Of a stretch of DNA of 46,884 bases, positions 40,472 to 46,884 are shown in pieces. The position numbers and the translations under genes were made by a program. This stretch comes from Lachnobacterium bovis (lineage in GTDB: Bacteria > Bacillota > Clostridia > Lachnospirales > Lachnospiraceae), in NCBI RefSeq assembly GCF_900111325.1, contig NZ_FOGW01000020.1, forward strand, positions 1-46,884, written 5' to 3'. Below the pieces are notes generated by a model. The model saw only the letters and a program-made list of their open reading frames with translations, was not told where the DNA came from and made no database searches. The stretch's first letter is position 1, and every line of letters starts with the position of its first letter.

Positions 40472-42347
40472 AATATGCGGTGTTACAAGAGAGGAAGAGA
40501 TAATTTATATCAATGAGTTTGCTATAAATTATGTTGGATTTGTTTTTTATAAAAATAGTAAACGGTATGTTGAAATATCTAAAGCAAAAAAATTAATGGA
40601 CAATCTAAGAGATCGTATTAAGACAGTTGCCGTAACAGTTGATCCAGATGAAGAACTTATTGAAAAAATAAAAAAACTCAATTTTGATATAATTCAAATT
40701 CATACCAAAAGAGATGATTTTTTTGATAGTGACCTGCTGACAAAAATAAGTGCTCCGTTATGGTTAGCATTTAATGTTGAGAATTCAGATGATTTGAAAC
40801 ATTATATAGAAAAATTTGATTCATTATCAAACAAATTAAAAAAGAAAATTCAAGCAATTGTTTTTGATAATAAAAATTTTGGAAGTGGTAAAACTTTTTC
40901 TTGGAAAAATGATATTGGATTTAGAAAGCTGCTAAAAGCATTTCGAAAAAATAATAATTGTGAACTTGTTTTAGCAGGAGGATTGAATTGTCAAAATGTG
41001 TCAGAGGGAATAAAAACATTTTATCCAGAAATTGTCGATGTTTCGTCATCATTGGAGGTTGAATGCAACTATATAAATAAGAAAGTGTATAGAAAGGATA
41101 GGGAAAAAATTATGAAATTTGTTGATGAAGTAAAAAAATGTGAAGTTGAAATTAATAATCAGATGAAAAAGGGTTATTATGGAAGATTTGGTGGAAGATT
41201 TGTGGCGGAATCGTTGATGAGTGTATTAGATGAAGTAGACAAAGAATTTGAAAAAGCTAAAAATGATGAACAGTTTAAAAAACAATTTGACTATTATATG
41301 AAACAATATGTAGGAAGAGAAACTCCACTATATTTTGCAGAAAAATTAAGTAAGAAATTTGGAACAAAAATTTATTTAAAGAGAGAAGATTTAAATCATA
41401 CAGGAGCTCATAAAATTAACAATGTTATTGGGCAGTTATTATTGGCTAAACGCATGGGTAAAACAAAAGTTATTGCGGAAACAGGCGCAGGACAACATGG
41501 TGTTGCAACGGCAACTGGAGCAGCTTTATTTGGAATGGAATGTAGTATTTTCATGGGTAAAGAAGATATAGAACGTCAAAAATTAAATGTTTTGCGAATG
41601 GAAATGTTAGGCGCAAAAGTTATAAGTGTAGAATCTGGAAGCAATACGTTAAAAGATGCAACAAATGAAGCAATAAGAACATGGGCAAAAAATGCGGAGG
41701 ATACATTTTATGTTCTAGGATCTGCAGTTGGTCCATATCCTTATCCAAAGATTGTCAAACATTTTCAAAGCATAATTGGAAAAGAAGCTAAACGACAGCA
41801 TATCGAGGCAGAAGGAAAAAATCCAGATGTTGTAATAGCTTGTGTAGGTGGAGGATCGAACTCAATAGGCATTTTTTCATCTTTTTTAGATGATAAAGAT
41901 GTTGAATTGATAGGAGTTGAAGCAGCAGGATGTGGAATTGATACTTCAATGCATGCTTCTGCTATGGCAGGAGAACAAATTGGAATTTTGCATGGTATGA
42001 AATCATATTTGCTTCAAGATGAAAATGGAAACGTTAAATTAGCACATTCTATTTCGGCAGGTTTAGATTATCCAGGTGTCGGTCCAGAACATGCTTATTT
42101 AAAGGAAACGAAAAGAGTTTATTATACATCAATTACGGACGATGAAGCAATGGATGCATTACTTTTATTATGTAAGGAAGAAGGAATAATTCCAGCTATT
42201 GAGAGTGCACATGCTGTTGCGTATGCTTTAAAAAAAGCAAAAGAAATGAATGAAAATCAGTCAATGATTATTAATCTTTCTGGTAGAGGGGATAAAGACG
42301 TTAATACAATTTCAGATTATGTTAACGGAAAAGGGTATTTGAATTAG
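40461..42347 (+). CDS. trpFB: TrpF-TrpB fusion: phosphoribosylanthranilate isomerase and tryptophan synthase beta chain
   Basis: One frame of about 628 residues encodes two enzymes. Residues 1-215 are TrpF: KICGVT with the catalytic Cys, and VFDNKNFGSGKTFSW with the catalytic Asp. After a linker (about 215-235) residues 236-628 are TrpB: GYYGRFGGRFV, LKREDLNHTGAHKINN with the PLP Lys, GAGQHGVATA and the phosphate-binding GGGSNSIG. No stop or frameshift separates them. The fusion starts inside the trpC stop; ATG 40461 gives the normal TrpF N-terminus, ATG 40452 is the alternative. TrpF and TrpB are not consecutive in the pathway, since TrpC acts between them. Confidence 0.95.
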   Translation: MKIKICGVTREEEIIYINEFAINYVGFVFYKNSKRYVEISKAKKLMDNLRDRIKTVAVTVDPDEELIEKIKKLNFDIIQIHTKRDDFFDSDLLTKISAPLWLAFNVENSDDLKHYIEKFDSLSNKLKKKIQAIVFDNKNFGSGKTFSWKNDIGFRKLLKAFRKNNNCELVLAGGLNCQNVSEGIKTFYPEIVDVSSSLEVECNYINKKVYRKDREKIMKFVDEVKKCEVEINNQMKKGYYGRFGGRFVAESLMSVLDEVDKEFEKAKNDEQFKKQFDYYMKQYVGRETPLYFAEKLSKKFGTKIYLKREDLNHTGAHKINNVIGQLLLAKRMGKTKVIAETGAGQHGVATATGAALFGMECSIFMGKEDIERQKLNVLRMEMLGAKVISVESGSNTLKDATNEAIRTWAKNAEDTFYVLGSAVGPYPYPKIVKHFQSIIGKEAKRQHIEAEGKNPDVVIACVGGGSNSIGIFSSFLDDKDVELIGVEAAGCGIDTSMHASAMAGEQIGILHGMKSYLLQDENGNVKLAHSISAGLDYPGVGPEHAYLKETKRVYYTSITDDEAMDALLLLCKEEGIIPAIESAHAVAYALKKAKEMNENQSMIINLSGRGDKDVNTISDYVNGKGYLN

Positions 42348-42466
42348 CTTTAAAATGGGTTGAATAAATATATGGTATGAAAAATGTTGTGCTTAAAACC
42401 ATTATTTAAAAACCATTACGTAAAAAACATATATATTAAAAAGAAAAAATTATATGAGGTGAAAAT

Positions 42467-43324
42467 ATGAATAATATGGAAAGTATAATAACAAATAAAA
42501 TAGGGAAAAATGAATCAAAAAATAGAATAGAAAAATGCTTTGAAAATTTAAAAAATGAAAACAAAAAAGCGTTTATTACTTATGTTACAGCAGGTTATCC
42601 TGATTATGAAACAACTAAGCAAATATTATTTTCACAAGAAAAGGCTGGAGTTGACTTAATAGAACTTGGAATTCCTTTTTCTGATCCAATAGCGGATGGG
42701 CCTGTTATTCAAAAAGCTTCATTTGATGCAATTCAAAAAGGTGCAAATTTAATTAAAACATTTGAGTGTTTAAAAGAGGTTAGAAAACAAGGCTTAAAAA
42801 TTCCGGTAATATTTATGCTTTATTATAACACAATATATTTTTGCGGATTAGAAAAGTTTGTAAAAATGTGCGTTGATGCTGGGGTTGATGGAGTTATTGT
42901 GCCAGATTTACCATTTGAAGAACAGGATGAATTGCAAAATGAAATTGATAAATATGCGAAAAACAAGATATTTATAATTCAATTAGTTTCTCCGATTTCA
43001 AAAAATCGAATGGATATGATACTAAATAATGCAAAAGGTTTTGTCTATTGTGTTTCATCTATGGGTGTAACTGGACAAAATGCTGATTTCTATAATGAAG
43101 TAGAAGATTATTTAGAAACAGTGAAAAATAAAACTAGTATTCCAATTGCATTGGGATTTGGAATAAGAAAATATGATGATGTAGAAAAAATAATAGATAA
43201 GGTAGATGGAGTAATAGTAGGTACTCGTTTAATAGAAGTGTTAATGGAAAATGATTTTTCAGTGTCTGAAGCCTATGAGTATTCGAAGAAATTTAAGGAT
43301 ACATTGGAGATGAAAATAAAATAG
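42467..43324 (+). CDS. trpA: Tryptophan synthase alpha chain
   Basis: TrpA cleaves indole-3-glycerol phosphate to glyceraldehyde-3-phosphate and indole, which passes by tunnel to TrpB. The 285-residue protein has the catalytic Glu in LIELGIPFSDP and the catalytic Asp in PIADGPVIQ; YVTAGYP starts the barrel and FGIRKYDDV and GVIVGTRLIE end it. The first 25-30 residues are an extra charged extension compared with short members. GAGGTG lies before the ATG. The 119-bp gap after trpFB is AT-rich with no clear promoter or terminator. Confidence 0.95.
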   Translation: MNNMESIITNKIGKNESKNRIEKCFENLKNENKKAFITYVTAGYPDYETTKQILFSQEKAGVDLIELGIPFSDPIADGPVIQKASFDAIQKGANLIKTFECLKEVRKQGLKIPVIFMLYYNTIYFCGLEKFVKMCVDAGVDGVIVPDLPFEEQDELQNEIDKYAKNKIFIIQLVSPISKNRMDMILNNAKGFVYCVSSMGVTGQNADFYNEVEDYLETVKNKTSIPIALGFGIRKYDDVEKIIDKVDGVIVGTRLIEVLMENDFSVSEAYEYSKKFKDTLEMKIK

Positions 43325-43371
43325 ATAAGAAAAGCATCTAAATTAAATGATTTTTTATAAGGAGGAAGTAT

Positions 43372-44385
43372 ATGAAACAATTGTTGAATAAATTGGTAGC
43401 AGGAAAAAACTTAACAACAAGTGAAGCTATGTGTGCACAAGAAGAAATTTTATCAGGCAAGGCAACGCCTGTTCAGATTTCAGCTTTTCTTACTGCGCTT
43501 AGATTAAAAGGAGAGACATTAGATGAAATAATAGGATTGGCTACTGTCTTAAGGAAAAAAGCAAATAATATATCGCCGAAAGTATCAAATTATGTCGATT
43601 TGGTGGGTACAGGCGGAGATTGTACGTTTTCATTTAATATATCAACAACCTCAGCTTTTGTGGTTGCAGCTGCTGGTTTGCCAGTAGCAAAGCATGGAAA
43701 TCGTTCTATTTCGTCTAAGTGTGGTTCGGGCGATGTTTTAGAAGCACTAGGTGTAAATATATGCTCGGATTTGAATACAGTTCAAAAATGTGTTGATGAA
43801 GTAGGAATAGGATTTATGTATGCACCAGCTTTTAATCCAGCAATGAAGTATGTTGGAGGAGTAAGAAAAGAGTTAGGAGTTAGAACTGTTTTTAATATTT
43901 TAGGGCCGATGGCAAATCCTTCAAGAGCAAAAAATATGTTAATAGGAGTGTATGACAAATCATTAACAGAAGTTATTGCAAAAGCAATGGCTAAGTTAGG
44001 AGTTGAAAGAATAATGGTCGTAAGTGGGCATGACAATATGGATGAAATTACTTTGACCGGTGAAACTTACGTGACTGAGATTATTGACAATAGGATAAAA
44101 AATTATGTCATTACTCCAGAAGAGTATGGATTTAAAAGAGTATCTTTAGATGCGCTTAGAGGAGGAGATTATAATGAAAATGCATTGATTACAAAAAATA
44201 TTTTACAGGGAAAAGAAAAAGGACCAAAGAGAGATATAGTATTACTTAATGCGGGGGCGACACTATACATCGGTAAAACAGTAAACAGCATAGAAGAAGG
44301 AATTGAACTAGCAAGGAAAATGATAGACAATAATAAGGCATACAAAGTTTTGGAAAATATGATAAAAATGTCTAATAATAACTAA
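43372..44385 (+). CDS. trpD: Anthranilate phosphoribosyltransferase
   Basis: TrpD joins anthranilate and PRPP to phosphoribosylanthranilate, the step before TrpF. The 337-residue length is normal. Motifs: LVGTGGDCTFSFNIST (PRPP binding, about 80-95), KHGNRSISSKCGSGD (about 106-120), and NILGPMANPSRA. GGAGG lies before the ATG. It is last in the operon, unusual because it acts first among these genes, and it is not fused to or near a TrpG glutaminase. With trpE and trpG missing, the operon begins from anthranilate. Confidence 0.95.
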   Translation: MKQLLNKLVAGKNLTTSEAMCAQEEILSGKATPVQISAFLTALRLKGETLDEIIGLATVLRKKANNISPKVSNYVDLVGTGGDCTFSFNISTTSAFVVAAAGLPVAKHGNRSISSKCGSGDVLEALGVNICSDLNTVQKCVDEVGIGFMYAPAFNPAMKYVGGVRKELGVRTVFNILGPMANPSRAKNMLIGVYDKSLTEVIAKAMAKLGVERIMVVSGHDNMDEITLTGETYVTEIIDNRIKNYVITPEEYGFKRVSLDALRGGDYNENALITKNILQGKEKGPKRDIVLLNAGATLYIGKTVNSIEEGIELARKMIDNNKAYKVLENMIKMSNNN

Positions 44386-44430
44386 ATAATACTGATTAGA
44401 CAATAAAAAAATTATTTTTAAAGCAAATTC

Positions 44431-44459
44431 TTGCAAAAATATTTGTTATAAAATATAAT
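44431..44459 (+). promoter_or_regulatory. Vegetative promoter of the pullulanase gene
   Basis: TTGCAA (44431-44436) and TATAAT (44454-44459) are spaced by 17 bp, 94 bp before the ATG. The start codon is preceded by GGAAAAGAGGA. Confidence 0.65.
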
Positions 44460-44552
44460 ATTTATAGGTTCGAAAAAAAACGAAAACTAATAGCAATAGC
44501 TAATAGTAACGACAAAAATAATAAAAAACAACAAAAGGAAAAGAGGAATTTA

Positions 44553-46493
44553 ATGAAAACTATAAATACATTATGCGAGAATTTGCTAAATGATGATGGA
44601 ACAACTACTTTTACATTATGGTCTCCAAGTGCGAAAGCAGTAAATGTAAATATTTATAAGGATTCATTTGGGGAAAAAGAAAATTCTTATAAATTAGAAA
44701 AAGATAGTTCAAATTTTTGGAAGGTTACCATTAACAAAAATTTAAAAAATAAATTTTATGATTTTGAAGTAACAAACAGTAAAACAATAATTGCACAAGA
44801 TCCGTATGCTGTTGCAGTTGGAGTAAATGGCATAAGGGCGATGGTTTGTGATTTAAAGGATACTAATCCAGAAGGGTTTGAAAATGACAAATATGTGTCA
44901 TTAAAAAGAGAAAACGATGCGATTATAATGGAGACTTCAATTGCAGATGCGACAAATGATAAAAGCATAGATATTCCTGAAAAGTACAGGGGCAAGTTCC
45001 TTGGAATGGCACAAAAAGAATATATAGATTATGTTAAAAAATTGGGGGTAACTCATATTCAAATTATGCCATTTTTTGATTTTGGAAGTATTGATGAAAG
45101 CAAAAATGATGGTATGCAGTATAATTGGGGGTATGATCCGGTAAATTATTTTTCGTTAGAAGGATCTTATTCGACAAATCCATTCGACGGAAATACTAGA
45201 ATTAAAGAATTTAAAGAGCTTGTTAACACTTTACATAGGAACAATATAGGAATAATTATGGATGTTGTATTTAATCATACATATTCATTAGGGGATTTTT
45301 GTTTTCAGAAAATTGAACCAGATTATTTTTTCAGAAAAACTAATTCATCATATTCAAATGGTTCTGGATGTGGAAATGAAGTTGCTTCAGAAAAAGAGAT
45401 GGTAAGAGAATATATAATTAAATGCGTATGTTACTGGACAAAAGAGTATCATATTGATGGATTTAGATTTGATCTTATGGGCTGCATTGATATAGAAACA
45501 ATGAATCTTATATCTAGAGAACTTAAAAAAATAAATCCTAACATCATATTATATGGAGAAGGATGGTATGCATTACAATGTGGCTTAGAGAATAAATTAT
45601 TAGCTTTAAAAGAAAATGTTAAACAGTTAGAAAAAATAGGAGTTTTTTCAGATGATATTAGAGACTCAATAAAGGGACATGTTTTTTATAATGACAGTAT
45701 GGGATTTGTAAATGGAGGAAATAAAATGGAAAATGATATAGCATTTTCTGTTGTCGGAGCAATAAGGCATTATCAGGTTGATTATTCGAATTATTCTTAT
45801 TCCTTTAACGGACCATGGAATGATAATGCATGTAAAATCATTAATTATGTTTCTTGTCATGATAATTATACACTTTGGGACAAGCTTAACATAGTTTATG
45901 ATGAAAATATTAAAAAAAGTAGCAAGCTTAAAAAAATTAATAAGAAAAAATTGTTACTCGCACAAAACAGATTATCAGCAGCAATCGTCTTTACTTCGCA
46001 AGGGATTCCTTTTTTCTTGCAAGGAGAAGAAATATTAAGAAGTAAAGAAATGTATGATGGTGATAAATTTATTGGATATGCAGAAAATAGTTACAATTTG
46101 TCCAAGGAAATAAATAGCATTAAATATAACTTAAATGAAGAGAAAAAGAAAATGCTAAATTATTATAAGGGATTGATTGCGGTTAGAAAAAAATTTAATC
46201 AGTTTAAGTTAATTACAGAAAATGAAATAAATAAAAGTATAGCCTTTTATAAATTAAACGAGAAAATAGTTTTATATACTATAGATGATTTGATAGTGAT
46301 TTATAATGCAAACATTAGAAGTAAAAAGCTTAATTTAGGTAAGATTTTAGAAAACAAAATAATTGGCAAAAATCTTGAGGTCTATGTATATGATGATAAA
46401 GCATCAGATGTACCTTTGAAGATTTTAAAAGGAACAAAATGTTTTGAATTAAAAATCCCAATGGTTTCGTGTACAGTAATAAAAATTTCATAA
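44553..46493 (+). CDS. pulA: Type I pullulanase (GH13 debranching enzyme)
   Basis: The enzyme hydrolyses alpha-1,6 branches in pullulan, starch dextrins and glycogen. The 646 residues have an N-terminal CBM48-type beta domain (FTLWSPSAKAVNVNIY), then the GH13 barrel with QYNWGYDPVNY, the type I pullulanase signature. The four conserved regions are present: DVVFNH, GFRFDLMG (nucleophile Asp), ILYGEGW (acid/base Glu) and NYVSCHDN (transition-state Asp). There is no signal peptide, so it acts in the cytoplasm, perhaps on stored glycogen or imported maltodextrin. Single gene with its own promoter and terminator. Confidence 0.94.
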   Translation: MKTINTLCENLLNDDGTTTFTLWSPSAKAVNVNIYKDSFGEKENSYKLEKDSSNFWKVTINKNLKNKFYDFEVTNSKTIIAQDPYAVAVGVNGIRAMVCDLKDTNPEGFENDKYVSLKRENDAIIMETSIADATNDKSIDIPEKYRGKFLGMAQKEYIDYVKKLGVTHIQIMPFFDFGSIDESKNDGMQYNWGYDPVNYFSLEGSYSTNPFDGNTRIKEFKELVNTLHRNNIGIIMDVVFNHTYSLGDFCFQKIEPDYFFRKTNSSYSNGSGCGNEVASEKEMVREYIIKCVCYWTKEYHIDGFRFDLMGCIDIETMNLISRELKKINPNIILYGEGWYALQCGLENKLLALKENVKQLEKIGVFSDDIRDSIKGHVFYNDSMGFVNGGNKMENDIAFSVVGAIRHYQVDYSNYSYSFNGPWNDNACKIINYVSCHDNYTLWDKLNIVYDENIKKSSKLKKINKKKLLLAQNRLSAAIVFTSQGIPFFLQGEEILRSKEMYDGDKFIGYAENSYNLSKEINSIKYNLNEEKKKMLNYYKGLIAVRKKFNQFKLITENEINKSIAFYKLNEKIVLYTIDDLIVIYNANIRSKKLNLGKILENKIIGKNLEVYVYDDKASDVPLKILKGTKCFELKIPMVSCTVIKIS

Positions 46494-46502
46494 AATACTA
46501 TA

Positions 46503-46543
46503 AATCTATGGAGTGTCTAAAGTGGCTCCATAGATTTTTTTTT
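46503..46543 (+). terminator. Intrinsic terminator after the pullulanase gene
   Basis: AATCTATGGAG (46503-46513) pairs perfectly with CTCCATAGATT (46526-46536), followed by a run of T. Confidence 0.9.
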
Positions 46544-46567
46544 ATTGTGTAGCAAGGTTTTAATAAA

Positions 46568-46586
46568 CCCCCTGCTATGCAGGGGG
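46568..46586. repeat. Left-end hairpin of an IS200/IS605-family element
   Basis: CCCCCTGC (46568-46575) and GCAGGGGG (46579-46586) form a perfect hairpin with a 3-base loop. Such subterminal hairpins are bound by the TnpA transposase as single-stranded DNA. It lies about 90 bp before the transposase start, as expected for a left end. Confidence 0.75.
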
Positions 46587-46678
46587 ACAACAGACGCTTT
46601 AGCTTACAGTAAAAACCTCCCGTGATATAATAACTTTGGTTCGCCAGCCAAGCTAAATATTACAGGAGGTGGTCCAAG

Positions 46679-46884
46679 ATGGACATGAATAGTTTATCAC
46701 ATACAAAGTGGGAATGTAAGTACCATATTGTATTTGCGCCAAAATTCAGAAGAAAGGTAGCATATGGGCAATTGCGACAAGACATAGCCAACATTCTCAG
46801 CATGTTGTGTAAAAGAAAACATGTAGAGATAATCGAGGCGGAAATATGCCCAGATCACGTGCATATGCTGGTGAGAATTCCACC
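46679..46884 (+). CDS. tnpA: IS200-type Y1 transposase TnpA, N-terminal part (runs off the right edge)
   Basis: The frame begins at ATG 46679 behind AGGAGGTGG and is open to the end of the window (68 codons visible). It matches the start of small HUH/Y1 transposases of the IS200/IS605 family: KWECKYHIVFAPKFRRKV and CPDHVHMLVRIPP, in which His-Val-His is the metal-binding HUH motif. The catalytic Tyr would lie beyond the edge. These enzymes move single-stranded DNA by peel-and-paste. Whether a tnpB partner follows cannot be seen. Confidence 0.95.
   Translation, partial: MDMNSLSHTKWECKYHIVFAPKFRRKVAYGQLRQDIANILSMLCKRKHVEIIEAEICPDHVHMLVRIP

Overview
The window looks like a chromosomal segment of a low-GC, Gram-positive anaerobe of the Clostridia, most likely family Lachnospiraceae. 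The evidence is strong AGGAGG-type ribosome binding sites, a glmS ribozyme, a tryptophan T-box leader, a dlt teichoic-acid D-alanylation operon, a MecA adaptor, NAD-dependent D-lactate dehydrogenase, a sigma-28-type promoter, and pectin and galactoside enzymes suited to plant polysaccharide. The genus cannot be fixed from the sequence alone; a pectinolytic Lachnospira/Lachnobacterium-like organism would fit.

Layout. 1-313: right end of an IS3-family element. 382-2377 (minus): glmS and its self-cleaving glmS ribozyme. 2657-8912: an unknown basic protein, an unknown membrane-anchored protein (minus), O-acetylhomoserine sulfhydrylase, a NYN-domain protein and an NhaC-type Na+/H+ antiporter. 8962-13544: the dlt operon (A, B, C, D and a 42-codon dltX placed last), preceded by four hexamers repeated every 10-11 bp. 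13576-14486: smpB and ssrA (tmRNA), overlapping by 7 bp. 14487-15716: remnant of a group IIC intron inserted right after the ssrA terminator, itself split by an internally deleted IS4-family element with a 10-bp target duplication. 15897-18153: mecA with an apparent ATA start, a nested inverted repeat, and a minus-strand pair of acylphosphatase and a NYN/OST-HTH (LOTUS) protein.

18359-26280: a small transcription unit with a 23-codon reading frame, a long c-di-GMP protein (degenerate GGDEF, EAL, PAS, GGDEF) behind a near-perfect sigma-28 promoter, a secreted PL9 pectate lyase (minus), and a signal peptidase-sortase fusion with an unknown partner gene. 26410-35550: a second acylphosphatase, then a probable operon tetR, GH2, glycosyltransferase-like, GPH sugar symporter and GH36 alpha-galactosidase. 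35687-38970: a membrane-anchored GH5-like protein that seems to have lost catalytic residues, D-lactate dehydrogenase with palindromes in its promoter, and thymidine kinase. 39053-44385: a Trp T-box followed by trpC, a trpF-trpB fusion, trpA and trpD; trpE and trpG are absent. 44431-46543: type I pullulanase. 46568-46884: left end of an IS200/IS605 element, running off the window.

Functionally the window combines envelope maintenance (glmS, dlt, sortase fusion), ribosome rescue and proteolysis (smpB, ssrA, mecA), plant-glycan use (PL9, GH2, GH36, GPH transporter, pullulanase) and tryptophan synthesis from anthranilate. The least ordinary items are the signal peptidase-sortase fusion, the nested mobile elements at the ssrA terminator, the smpB/ssrA overlap, the ATA start of mecA, the displaced dltX, the GH5-like pseudoenzyme and the orphan short-peptide transcript.
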